NCBI RefSeq assembly: GCF_954871325.1
Contig: NC_088779.1
Span: 26,646,869-26,710,868, forward strand
DNA from: Gordionus sp. m RMFG-2023
Lineage: Eukaryota > Nematomorpha > Gordioida > Chordodea > Parachordodidae
DNA: 64,000 nucleotides
Direction: 5' to 3'
The notes below the pieces were generated by a model. That model ran no database searches, had not been told where the DNA came from, and saw nothing but the letters and a program-made list of their open reading frames with translations. Each line of letters begins with the position of its first letter. Positions within the stretch are counted from its first letter, which is position 1. Of the stretch, positions 28,670-40,490 are shown piece by piece. Made by a program: the position numbers and the translations under genes.

Positions 28670-29315
28670 TTTAAAGTATATGTATTAAATACCTTTTTTA
28701 AATTCTTTAAATTTTTTAAAGTTTCTTGTATAACTAATTAAGATAGTATCTTGTATCCGTATCGTAACTAATAATTTTTAAACAGTCTTTGTACCTGTAT
28801 TTTAGATACTTTTTAATAAAAATTGTCCAACTTTGAATATAATATGTATAATGTGAATTCTATGATAAATCAACCTCGACCCCTTTCAGATTTTTTTAAA
28901 ATTTTTACCAGTATCAATATATATTATAACTAAGAATGAACTTAGATTTTAGTTTATAAACAGCGGCGATAAAAAATAAATGATATAAAGCGAGAGGAAA
29001 ACAAGATTCTTTGTTTTAAATGGGATACAATCTATTCAATTTAGATAAATCTATACGTTACGACTGCCTAGGAAATGTCCATTCCTGGTAATAAATTTTT
29101 GCAGGATTTGTCGTAAAAAATTACATGCTTCAAAGAGTATCACATTTTCTTCAACATCCATATTGCAAGGGAAATTAATTATTGATGTTACCCTTGAACA
29201 TGTAAATATTTATCATCATTGGGCGAGACATCATTTAAGAAGAAATGATTAAGCGATAAAAGATATCCTATTTTTAAAAAATTGAAAATTTAGAAAAAAA
29301 TTAAGAAGCCTTAAT
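28670..29315. repeat. Segmental duplication copy 1, 5' part
   Basis: Aligns with 48665-49870. Shared blocks include ATCTTGTATCCG, TGATAAATCAACC, AACAGCGGC, CTTCAAAGAGTATCA and AAATATTTATCATCATT/AAATATTTATTACCATC. It is the upstream flank of the duplicated GPCR, so the duplication was at DNA level rather than by retrocopying of an mRNA. Copy 2 has an extra MITE at 49298-49617 in the corresponding stretch. Confidence 0.8.
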
Positions 29316-32300
29316 GTAAGGAAACCATAGTGACCCAACCCAAGCGTTATTTATTGACAATTATCATTTTTAATTTACAAAATGTTCTCTCGCAATTACC
29401 CTGCATAAATGACAAGTTAAAATGTATTCATATGCCAATAATAAATTAGTGAATGCACTCGTGTGCATATTGTATCTGTTAAGAATTTTATACACGCATA
29501 TTAAACACTTGTTGCATTTATTATCACACTCTGAGTTATTATCGTGTTGTAATATTCCATCTTCTTCATTTGACTCCTCACTTTTGCACACTATATCATC
29601 GTACGTTTTAGTTCTGCCATTAAATCTTTGAATACACTGGCAAATGAACAATATTTGCCAAATGTGTTAGTTTCAATGCCTTTTCAGAAAAACCCTTATT
29701 ATTTATTTCATCAAAATGTCTTGGATGCAAATATTTCACATTCAAAATAGGCTCTATTGGCAGAAAACCGTTCCGATAAGCTATTTATAATTTGATCAAT
29801 TATAAAACTAAATACTTCCACCAGGTCAATGGATTCTTGAGGACGTCATCTTTGCCTCGTCACTATATATTCTGTTTGCTCGTTCTTCTCAATTTATTTT
29901 GGCCATATAAGTTATTCTGTTTCACCTAATCATCCATCCTTTTATATGATTCACCAAATAAGAAATTTGCTAGTCTAATCAATAATCCTAATAAATTTTT
30001 GTCTTCAATATTATCGCATGAATCACATATACAGAGATTTATATGTGACTGTAACACCAAATATACAAACTATCTAGAGCCTCTTGTCTAATAAGAACTT
30101 GCAACCTAACAAATTTATCCCGCATATTTGCAGCACCATTCAAATAATTCTTGATTTGAATTCCATGTTTTAAAAAGCATTCACTCAAGATATCAAAAAA
30201 TCCTTTTCGAAGAGTTCATAACTTTTATAAGTGCGAAAAACCTTTCTTTTATTTTGCCATTATATATGTATGGTAGGCAAATGGTTGCTTGATCATAAAA
30301 GCTAATGTCTAGAGGACTTTCCAATTGCAAACTAAATTGTTTGTAACCAATCTACTTTTATTAAATTCCTGACTTGATCAAGAACAACATCAATAACATT
30401 GTTAAGTTTTTTACAACAAGGTTGAGAGAACCTACCTTCGATTTTGATTTGTCAGAGTGTTTAAGCTTTTCTACGTTTGCTCTTTAAAATAGCCTTCTAT
30501 AAAATAAATTATCTTTGTGTATTTGATTATTTTTTGGTATAATACGAATCATTTTCATAGAATTCCTATGATTCAAATTTTCATTTTCAAAGTGGCTAAG
30601 TGTTTCAGTAGCATTTGATCCTCTGTAGGGTATATTATATTGCCTAAAAGCTTTATTATCTCTAATATTCGTTTTATTATGTGGGCATTGTTATAAATTT
30701 GTCAATTTTTTTCATTTAATATAATTGAATTATCAAATGACTTATTTTTTGATACTATGAGGTAGGCCTCGACTGCATTAACATGTACTCTTAAATCAAT
30801 TATTTTAATTATTGAAATTTCAAAAATTTGTTGAGCCTGTTGTGAAAGTGTTTTCGCATACTGCAAATAGGCAGATTGAGCAGTATACAGCTTTGGCTTT
30901 ATTGAATATTAATTTTATTGTAATCCATTTTCTTGGTATTTTTTCACTCATTGCCATTCGATAATATAATTTATCATATTTACTATTTATTAGTTATATA
31001 GGATGTTGCATTAAAAATGTAAGTTTTTGAGGTTAGTTAATTGCAACTTAAAATTTTCATGTGTATGCATATTCAATTCTGAAGGAGATACTGTAGAATC
31101 CCCTGAATCGATTTGTGGCATATCTGGGAATGAGCTCTTTAAAAAAATAGATGACAATTTTACAGATGAATGTGACATTAATTCCTATATTAGGTGAAAT
31201 TGTTTATATCATTAATCCCCTTTGTGAAATATATGAAAGCATTATTGATGTAGTTGCTCCTGACAAGTGCGAGGATAACAAAGATGGAATTGGTGTAATT
31301 GTAGAGAATTCAAGGTATGTGAATGATTTATCTTCTGTAATGGTGGATAATATAATTTTAGATGGGTGTGGCAAGGCAATGCTTGAACTGATGCAATCAT
31401 AAATGAAGTTGTTGCAGATAATGTAGTTGGGTTAGGTAGATGGAGGCAGTATTGATATTCCTAACATGAGGAAAAGTACTAGAAATACTGAATTAATCCA
31501 AGAAAAATAATTTAAGTTGTTTTGAATCAGCACCAGGTACTTTGAGACCAACAGCATTTTTTCCTCTTAATTTTTCAGCTCCACCTTTTTTCTTTTGGCA
31601 TTTCTATGCATGATAGTTAAAAATGTATTAATTTAACTAAAAATAATACACTGTGTACTCTATCCATTATACGTATAAACAAGATAAGTGTAAAATTTAG
31701 TTTAATATTTTTTTAAAGAATTGTATCTTAATATAAGGCAATAAAGTCATTATGTTAAGTTATCCTTCAATATAATGTTGCATAAAACTTATTATTACTA
31801 ATTTATATCTTAAGACCAAAAAAATATTTCAAGATGTGAACTGGAAATTTAAATCAAATTCATATTTCATATAAAATTACTTATTTTTATAAAAATCTGA
31901 TGAACCAGTCAGTAATAATAAAAAAAACATTACTGTCTATGGGTTATGAAATATAAATAAGTTTTTACTTTTGACTTTTTACATACCTCTCAGTTCAATG
32001 ATCATATAAAAGTGTAAAAATAGCTATATAAAGTTAATTATTATATTTGGTTTGTAAAATAAATTTTACTGAAAATTTTTGCAAATGATAAGTAAATCGT
32101 CGCAACAAATATTAGGTAAGATTTTAACATTCTGTGTTCGTTTAGATTAGTAATAAAATAACACAAAAAAATAATCAATTAATTAATATCAAAATTTTAT
32201 TTTATAATTAATAATACCTGGGATTTTTTTTTAACAACAAGAAATACAATCACAAACGTTGGCTCTATTACTTCTACAATAAATCAATGTATAAAAATAT

Positions 32301-32936
32301 AATATAATAAAATAATCAAAACTTAGCTTTCACTCTAGAAACTCAAGAGGAAGCGTTTTTCACTTCACTTGGTAAAAATAGCAAAACAAGTGGAAGCGTC
32401 AAGCGACTTTATTGTTATTTTATGAATTAAAATATAGTAAAGACATTATAATTCTCAGGGAATTGTGATATACAAATAATAGAGATTTTAAAAATAAATC
32501 ATAAAAGAAAATGATGTCAAAATAATAATATATTTTTTTTCTAATCCGCTTCTTTTTTGTTATTTTTCTCTGATCGGCCTCAAAAATCGGCATCGCGACC
32601 ACTTGTCTCATGGTCAGTCCTCTCTGTTTAAAATGATATTATTCATATCAATTCCGTGACCATTAATGTTTGTTGTTCGATTGAAATGGTGGAACGATGT
32701 AAGGAAAATTCTATACTAAGAATTTGCCATCTCATGGTAATCTTATGATTACGTCAAAACTTCCATTATCGATGAACATGCCTTTGAGTTTATTTGTGAA
32801 AGGCATGCCAGCAGAGTTCAAAGCCCGTATAAGTGAGTTACTTAGAGTATTCCGGGGATCGCTTCCAATGCATTAGGATCATTTTCTACACGAATGTTTT
32901 TTTAAAACAATATTTTTTCAAGCATAAATATAACAC
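29316..32936. mobile_element. 3.6-kb insertion splitting duplication copy 1, containing a hAT transposon
   Basis: Alignment to copy 2 breaks off near 29315 and resumes near 32937 (CCAATTAAAAAAAATAATAT, then AATATCATCAA), so this whole block arrived after the duplication, or was lost from copy 2. The left two-thirds are a hAT remnant. The rest (31650-32936) is AT-rich with no recognised gene. Exact ends and target duplications were not found. Confidence 0.6.
29345..31620 (-). pseudogene. hAT-family transposase (ZMYM/DUF4371 type), decayed
   Basis: Minus-strand scraps run in the order of a ZMYM-like hAT transposase. They are an N-terminal GGAEKLRGKNAVGLK (about 31550-31600); GSNATETLSHFENENLNHR (about 30580-30630); SPLDISFYDQATICLPYIYN (about 30265-30320); LNGAANMRDKFVRLQVLIRQ, DSLYIWCYSHI (about 30035-30145); and a C-terminal dimerisation part with AFTNLLLAYEYILT (29370-29651). 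The NGAxNM and WCYSH blocks are the family's conserved core. The frame is broken by many stops, so it is inactive. Plus-strand open stretches here, including 31151-31402, are shadows of this gene. Confidence 0.65.
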
Positions 32937-33233
32937 CCAATTAAAAAAAATAATATTTTGTAATTTCAATAAAAATTAAAATATTCAATATCATCAAATA
33001 ATTATTTTTTCAAAAAAAAAACAATATTTCCAAGAATAGCAAAATAAAACTCTCAATTTATATTTATATTTTCGGAAAAATTAAATACTAATTATTTTTA
33101 TTATAACATTTAATTTTTAAAACCAAAATTGGAATGAGAATTTTTTCGCATCCTTAATTATTATTAATTATAAAAGACCATTTTTATTTTTTTTTCTGCT
33201 TTTAAATAAGAAAAAATATAAACTAAATAGTTA
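32937..33233 (+). other. 5' flank of GPCR pseudogene, duplicated
   Basis: Continues the match to copy 2 (about 49860-50174): CCTTAATTATTATTAATTATAA, AGACCATTTTTA and AAATAAGAAAAAATAT are shared just upstream of both start codons, so the upstream region was duplicated with the gene. Confidence 0.65.
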
Positions 33234-34629
33234 ATGCATAATATCACTGTTCATAATTTTTCTTTGATATGTTTAGCTAATATTACTACCTACATATACG
33301 AAGAGAAGAATATTAATTTGTTCGAAAAGTTATTTTACGTATATTTATTGGGACGACTTCTCTTCTTAGGTATCATCGGTAATATTTTCTATTTTATCTG
33401 CACCTTAAAATTGAAGTACAACGAAAATAGGGGTCAAACCTTTCATCACAATACGAATATAGTGAGAAAAAACTCTAATGAGCTCCCTATCCACACAAGC
33501 AATATTACTTCCTTCCGGCCCTCAAATAAAACTAGGAACGCTGCTTCATCTCATTTTTACGTCATCGTATGCACGATTCTGTTATGGAATGTTATCGCGT
33601 GCGTCAATTTAATTTTTTTTCCATTTCTTTATTATTCAAGCGACGACTTGGGGATTTCAAATAAAATATTCATGATTTTTAGCATTAGGGTCACTTTGTT
33701 AATGGAGCATATATGCGCCGCGAACGTAAATTGGGTTACCACAATTTTATCCATGAACAGATTTATGGCCATATACTTCCCCCATCGATTTGCTAACTTA
33801 ACGAGTATCCATCGTCCGAAAAATGAAAGTGAAAACGATGTGGCCACAAGCAAATATAGTTTGAAAATGTATTTGAATCGTGTGAGCAAATTCTTTGGCC
33901 GTCATTTTATACTAAAGAAGACCCAAAAAAGCGCTTTGATATTAATGTTTTCTATTTTTTTTGCTTCGATATTTATTTCCATGCCTCACCTATTCTATTT
34001 GGACGTAATAAAGGGTTTGAGTTAGGTGAACGCTATTCAAAATACGACCGCGATAATATATCCTGTTTAGTGCGAGTCATTCTTTAAAAATAACATCAAA
34101 TTTTATTACTATTTTAATCTGAGTAAATTTTACTATTTTTTTTCTACTTACTACGAAATAGTATTCTGGTGTATCTGATACCTACCTTGTTAATCACAAT
34201 CTTCAATGTTTTTATTTATATTAAATTGAAAAAATTCAAAAGAATTGGCATCGCTAAATGGCCTTCAGATTCAAAAACTGCCTCAAATTATGAAACTAAT
34301 TTAACAATTGCTAATAAAATTATTAGACGCAGCGATGATCCAAATTCTAAGGAGGCAAAGAAGTCTTCAAAATTGTATCTCGAAAAATACATTCTAACTC
34401 TAGCTATTAGCTTGGAATTTTTGTTATTAAATTTGCCGTACGTAATTTTTGTTTTTATTGCAAATAATTCTTGGATAGGGGATTCCTCAACTAACATAAG
34501 CAAAATTCAAACTGTTGTGTATTTTTAAAGCATTGCAATCATTTCATAAACGTCTTTATTAACATTATTTATAATTCAGCTATTAGATCCCTGATCATGT
34601 TTCAATTAAGTAGATGTTGCAAATCATGA
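33234..34629 (+). pseudogene. Class A GPCR pseudogene, paralogue of 50175-51680
   Basis: Aligns along its whole length to the intact receptor at 50175-51680, with most residues identical in the helices (TM1 with LFLGIIGNI, TM3 with SMNRFMAIYFPHRF, TM6 with LLLNLPYV). It is open from 33234 to 34025 and then disabled: TAG at 34023 replaces a Tyr codon, TAG at 34068 replaces a Ser codon, a 7-nt deletion near 34155 shifts frame, about 33 codons of loop 3 are missing near 34332 (in frame), and a 1-nt deletion near 34527 shifts frame before TM7. No intron explains these. A truncated product of about 263 residues with TM1-TM4 could still be translated. Confidence 0.88.
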
Positions 34630-34985
34630 ATAATTTTTTAGATATTAATATATATTTTTTTTATCTTCATTTATACAAATAATAATTATTATCATTTTTG
34701 TTTAGAGTATGGATAAAGAATGATATAATTTTATACCTTTTTTTAATTTTTTGCTTAATTAATATTTATATACATCTATGATCTCTCACTGAGAAAAAGA
34801 ACATAATTTTTACTTTCATCGGAAATTGTAAAAATAAATAATCCTAATATAGTAATTAATATATATCGGAATTCACTCTTAAATCCTAGATTTCGCGGTA
34901 ACTTATTATAATTTCATCTTTTCACGGATTATCGATTCGCCTTTTTCTTCATCTCCAAACCTTTCGAATTTATATATGAAGAGGC
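34630..34985. other. 3' flank of GPCR pseudogene
   Basis: Up to about 34745 it matches the 3' flank of the intact copy (51681-51800; shared ATGGATAAAGAATGATA). The rest is AT-rich without features. Confidence 0.6.
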
Positions 34986-35174
34986 CTATACATTTCCCAC
35001 ATTTTTACCCATATATCCATATTCCTTATCCCATGCATTCTCATTAGACGCATCACATAATACTTGATATTGGCAACTTATTATAATTTCATCTTCGCAT
35101 GGATTATTGATACACTTTATTCCCCTAACCTCTCGTACGAATACTAGGAAAAGGATAGATTTATTTATTTCCAT
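34986..35174 (-). CDS. Possible small cysteine-containing secreted protein or exon (62 aa)
   Basis: Starts with MEINKSILFLVFV, a short hydrophobic leader, followed by IKCINNPCEDEIIISC and a fourth cysteine in VLCDA, then a polar tail. The frame ends at a TAG just after a possible donor (AAT|GTATAG), so this could be a first exon. A related stretch (TTATTATAATTTCATCTT followed by CGGATTATCGAT) recurs about 170 bp away at 34900-34945, which suggests a local duplication, with the second unit decayed. No family recognised. It may be chance. Confidence 0.25.
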   Translation of the reverse strand: MEINKSILFLVFVREVRGIKCINNPCEDEIIISCQYQVLCDASNENAWDKEYGYMGKNVGNV

Positions 35175-35840
35175 CTACATTCCTCATTCCCTACCTTTGC
35201 ATTACTCTTACAAAAAGCAAAAATAAGAACAAAACAATAATATCAATTTCGAAATTCGTCAAAATTAGTTGAAACCACTATTTCTAATCTCACTATCCCA
35301 AATTGATTGTTTAATTAGTATTCACTCTTCCCCCCACCCTTCTTCCACACCAATAGTATGTAGGAGAACAGTTTAATTGGTATCTACTGGGCTCACCCTA
35401 ACGTGTTCAATACTTGTCCATAGCCGAAAACTGATAGATATTCGTTAAAATAACCGTTATATATTATTTATACCGTCTTAATTTCATTTGTTTTCTTGAC
35501 TTTAATAATATTTTATTTTTTTTCCAACTTTTGTCTTATTTTACTTTAGGCTGCGTCCAAAATGTTTTGAAAAAATCCTTAAAATTTTAAAATTTTCGCA
35601 AATTAATAACTAAATACTTTAAACACATTTAAGTTTTAAAAAAATTAAAATAAAAACTAAAATATTCAAAATGCTTGACATGATTCAATTATTAGTTATA
35701 TATTAAAAGATATGTAAATATTTAATTGTATTTATTATTTTATATTACCTTTCAGTTATTAAACTTTGTATGAACCTATTATTTGATAATAATTATTTAA
35801 ATTTTATTTATATACTTAATAAATACATATATGTTGTAAA
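35175..35840. other. AT-rich intergenic DNA
   Basis: No gene, RNA or clear repeat recognised. Confidence 0.5.
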
Positions 35841-35844
35841 TAAT

Positions 35845-36571
35845 TGTATCAATATTTAATAAACAGATGGAAGACCAATAATAACTTTTATTTTGAAAGA
35901 TAATTTTTCCATAAGATATATAGAAATTATTGAGTTATATAATAAAATTATGATAGAAATAATATAATATCTTTTTGTGGATGAAAAATTTCTTGATATA
36001 TACAAGAAAGTTAAAGAGATCGCTAATATGTTTGGGATTGAAATTTTTAAACCTAGAGTAGTTTCTAGACAGTCCACAGTCCAATCGCTTAAATATTGAT
36101 GCATCTACGATTTATATAAAATAAATATTTTTATTTCCCTTATTGATACATTTTTATTTCAATTAAAAGAAAGATATATTAGTCTTAATTTTATTTTAAA
36201 AGCTTTTATTTTCTTTTCCCTTAGTCTGAATTGTTGAATACACTAGAAACGTGAGAAAATATTGATAAAATCTCAGAGTTCTATTTTGATGATTATTTTT
36301 AGATTCCCTGCCTAATATCAAACCATTTCTATTCATTTTAACTACTTAACCAATTAGCACTTGCACTAATGAAAGGTCTTTTCTAACTTTGAAAAGGTTG
36401 AAAACTTGTTTAAGAAATAGCACTGGTGAAAACCGTTTAAATGGATTAGCCCTATTAAATATTTATAAGGAGATCATTTTAGATAAAAATTTGATTCGAA
36501 ATGAATACAGCCAAATCTCAGAGAAAAGTAGACCCCTCTTTATAAATTCAATTGGTAAACTTGCAATATGA
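35845..36571 (+). pseudogene. hAT transposase C-terminal part (ZMYM/DUF4371 type)
   Basis: The plus strand shows VDEKFLDIYKKVKEIANMFG, then IFKPRVVSRQSTVQS (about 35965-36090), ISLIDTFLFQLKERYISL (about 36135-36190), and the dimerisation end STCTNERSFLTLKRLKTCLR, NSTGENRLNGLALLNIYKEI (about 36355-36480), ending at TGA 36569-36571. This is the usual C-terminal order of ZMYM-like hAT transposases. Frames are broken and the N-terminal half is absent. It is a different copy from the minus-strand one at 29345-31620, which has a different dimerisation end. Confidence 0.75.
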
Positions 36572-37971
36572 TAATATGTTCTTAGTCATAAAATTTTTAT
36601 ATGCAAAACTTAATCATAATAAATTCTTAGTCATAATATTTATATATTATATTATACTATTTATAATAAAAGTATTGCATTTGCAATAAAAATTATTTAT
36701 ATTTTGATAATATACCTATTTGTATTAATTATAATTGTTAAATTATATTTTTTTAAATACCGTTATGTGCAACAAAAATTAAATATATTTTATTGTAATT
36801 ATATTTTATTTAAAATATAGTTATTTACAATAAATTTTTAATATAATAATCTATATAAAATTTATATATTTTGAAATTTATTTTATTGTATATAATATTA
36901 TCATTAAAATAAATCATAGTTAAATGTAGGGATGTAAATTATACTAAAGTATTTTAATAATAAATAAAATCTATAATGAAATAACTTGCAAAATTATGTT
37001 ATATGCTAAAATTTAATCAAAATAATTATTTTTAACATAGAATAAGATAAATTAAGTGATCATATAAAATGGAAGGTTTGGGCGGCAATTTTTTTTTTCT
37101 TTCTACATCGAATAATTTGAATTAATTTACAATTGAATACTGTTGTAGTTTTGTATTATTATGATATATATTTGTACTGATATATTATAAAATGTCAATC
37201 AAAAAGAATATATTTTATTTATTAGTTATTTTATCGAGAATTGATATTCAAACACTTGGTATTTTTTTGTTTACTTTTTTACTTTTGACTTTTGAAAAAT
37301 ATATTATACGAGATAAATTTAAAATGTTCATGTTTTATGAAAATGTGAAAATTATTGATTTTTGATGTAATTTTTGATAATGAGTTGGTAATTTTTTTAT
37401 AAAATGGAGATGTAAAATTTAATTGATATTAAATCGCGAATAAATTGAATATGATTATGAGATATAATTATGATTATTATTATAAAATCTTGAAATGAAA
37501 AATATATGATTAAGAATAAAGAAAGTCATGGAAAATATTATTTAAATTCGTGGAAATTAATATTTTACATATAAAATAAATACCAAACATAAATTTTCAG
37601 AATAATGCTATCAATAGCCTATTAATCATAAATTTGGCCAAAATTTTGTTATTAATCTTTTTCCATTTATGCTGGCTATTTAAGTGGTTAGACTCTAATA
37701 AAGCATAAAATATTGGCAAATTTTAAAATTAGTATTTCCAATTATTTAGCCAATTTAATAAAAAATGATATAAAGATAACTACTGAAAGATTAATATTAT
37801 TTAATATTTTTTAGAGACCTGGCTGAATGTCGGCTGTGAAAGCCAAATTAAGCATAGTGCCTAAGGATTATTATGTGGAAGATCAAATCTGTTCACCATC
37901 TACTTTGAATGCTGCATTTAATATCATAACGATTATATTCAATCTTTCAAATTAGCAGCTATTTACAAGCC
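36572..37971. other. AT-rich gene-free DNA
   Basis: Long A/T-rich stretch. Nothing recognised. Confidence 0.5.
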
Positions 37972-37976
37972 CTATC

Positions 37977-38401
37977 TGTCGGATTTGGTAGTTTTAGGTA
38001 TAAATAATAAGATAAATATATTCAATATAAATATAATAATACCTTTTAAGATACACTTCTAAAGATATGACTTTATTATTTCCAAATATAAATTATGTAA
38101 AAACAAATCCAAAATAAAAATAGAATGAATATAATTTATAAAAATTACGAGTTTATATAAAAAAAAATATGCAAAAACATCTTATATGCAAAATTACAAT
38201 AAACTATAGTATTATCCGTACATTTAAGTTCGTTAAGAATAATGGGTTTTTATATTCAAAAAAAATATTTATGCAAAATTTAAAATAAACAATTATATTC
38301 TCCGTACATTCAAGTTCATTAAGGATAACTTTAATATTCATCTCTCATTTAAATATTCAAATCTTATCATAAAAAAAATATTTTTTTTAATAACTTAAAC
38401 A
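37977..38401 (-). repeat. LTR (3' LTR in element orientation)
   Basis: 425 bp, begins TGTC and ends AACA on the plus strand. Near-identical to 43337-43757. Preceded by CTATC at 37972-37976. Confidence 0.92.
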
Positions 38402-38434
38402 CCTTCGCACTTCTACTTGATTCTACCCCTCATA

Positions 38435-38760
38435 AACTGCTCCCTTGTCCTACCATAGGTTCTTCCTCCTGTACTGCTAACATGTTATTGTTTGTGCTAA
38501 TCGTGGGACATCTCCGTAAAATATGATCACCCCCACAATACCTGCAAGACATTCTACTTCAAGATCCCCACTCCCGTTCTCTTCTGCAATTGTACGACCT
38601 GCCTGTGGGTCTATCTACCGTCATCTCCCCATACTTGATCTGTGCCTCTTCTCTGGCGGCATCTACCCATCTTCTCGATTCGGCTGATCCATCAACCATC
38701 CTAATCTCGATCTTCAACATAAAGTTTCCCACTCGCACGTACGACGACATCTATCACGGA
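38435..38760 (-). other. Extra gag-like segment between integrase and 3' LTR
   Basis: Minus-strand coding-like DNA with a zinc-knuckle-like CRYCGGDHILRRC and, upstream, a polar segment with ESRRWVDAAREEAQIKYGEM. It lies on the 3' side of the integrase, where gypsy elements do not normally have a knuckle. It could be a displaced gag-related piece, or a separate accessory frame. Part of the fossil element. Confidence 0.5.
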
Positions 38761-38934
38761 CTTAAGCTAAATATATACTATATTTATCATTTGTTTATCT
38801 CCTATAAACTGCTTCCTAATTCTCAATACTCATAATCATTCTCGTATTACCTATGCCTCTCTCATTCTCCTTTATCAAATTGTTCATACCTTCAGCCGAT
38901 CTATTCTACTAATTGTGTACTTCATACGTAAACA

Positions 38935-39220
38935 TTCTGATTATTATAATTCTCGCAGACTTGTTAAAAGGAAGACATCATTTATGCCTATCAGCATTCT
39001 CCACATTCTGATTCTCATAACTCTCGCAGACTTGTTAAAAAACAAGTCAATTATGTCTATCAGCATTCTCTGCATTATGATTCTCATAATTCTAGCAGAC
39101 TTGTTAAAAGGAACAAATCAATTATGTCTATCAACATTCTCAACATTCTGATTCTCATAAATCTCGCAGACTTGTTAAAAAACAAATCAATTATGTCTAT
39201 CAGCATTCTCAACCTCTCCG
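38935..39220. repeat. Tandem repeat, four units of about 70 bp
   Basis: Units share CTCGCAGACTTGTTAAAA and AATTATGTCTATCAGCATTC. Located inside the LTR element just after the integrase end. Non-coding. Confidence 0.8.
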
Positions 39221-39251
39221 CATTTTAACCGATTCACAACGCCATTTATTA

Positions 39252-40336
39252 CTAACCTAGACACCTAGGTCTTAATTGCCTAATATGCCTCGAAACTACT
39301 CCTATTCTTCCTTCAATTTCTACTTCTACCTTCTTTTTTCTTATATTCTTCTTCACTATACCTTTCCCCCATTTAACTGGGCCATCAAAAAGTAGTATCC
39401 AAACTAGGCTTCCGATCTTAAATCTGTCATTAATTATAACTTCTTTCTGTTCTATTCTTTCTTTCAAAAAATCTAATTGAGTTCTAGTTTTTCTACTTAA
39501 AAATATCTCTGATGGTGAGTATCCTTTGCTTCTCTTGGTATTGTTGTACGCTAATAGTAATAACCACCATTTTCCTTCTCCATATTTTTCCTTTTTTAAC
39601 CAACTCTTAACTAGCGCTACCATTCTCTCCGCTTGTCCATTACTTCTCGGGTAATGTGATGGTGCTAATAAATGCTCAATCTTCCATCTATCACAAAATT
39701 TGTCAAAATCTCTGCCTATAAATGCTGGACCACCATATGATACTAAGGTCTTCATTAATCCATATTTACTTACGAAGTCTTTTACCCTATTCAATGCTAC
39801 TTTCGTCGTCAGACTAGAAACCTGTTGACAATCTATCCATTTCGAACCTGCATCTACCATTATAAAATATTTCTTCCTTTCATATTCTAAAAAATCTACG
39901 TGTATTCTTTCACAGGGTACATCTGTTTCTGGCCATTTGTCTCCCCTAACTTTTGCAGGTACATTCGCACACTTATTACATGTTTCGCAACTCTTAGATA
40001 ATTCTTCAATTTCACTATTCATTCTGGGCCACCAAATGTATTCCCTCGCCTTTTCTTCATTCTTTCTATACCCTGATGTCCTGTATGTATGGCTGCTAAC
40101 ATGTCTTTCCTTAACCTACTTGGTATCACTAAACGATATCCTCTCATTAAACAATTGTCTTCTATATTCAATTCACCTCTACTGTTCTTAAAGGCCTGGT
40201 CTCTATCTTCCCATTCTTTATCTCCCTTCAAACAGGCTCTAATTCTCATTAATTCTTCATCCTGCTGAGAAATCTTGTCTACTAGCTCTAAAGTTATCGG
40301 CCTTTCTCTTGTGTCGATCCTTAAAGCTCTTATCAC
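39252..40336 (-). mobile_element. Gypsy integrase region
   Basis: Zinc-binding H2C2 part (HTGHQGIERM, later CETCNKC) followed by the catalytic core (RIHVDFLEYERKKYFIMVD, LVSYGGPAFIGRDF, PRSNGQAERMV), then a C-terminal segment with basic residues. Part of the fossil LTR element. Confidence 0.9.
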
Positions 40337-40490
40337 ATTACTATTTAGTTCCTCTTTTCACTATATTCTAAACTATTTATTATTGGCTCTATTTCCTTGT
40401 CTTCTAAGTCTTTATCCCATAATCTCGATAATATATCTGGTAAACAATTTTGTTTACCCGCTCTGAATCTTATTTCGAAATCAAAATTCC

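Noticed and set aside
31151-31402. Plus-strand open frame of 83 codons
   Set aside because: It lies antisense to the decayed hAT transposase on the minus strand, has no family features and starts just after stops. Best read as a shadow.
38935-39220. CRISPR array
   Set aside because: Four units of about 70 bp without distinct repeat and spacer parts, inside an LTR element in an animal genome. It is a simple tandem repeat.
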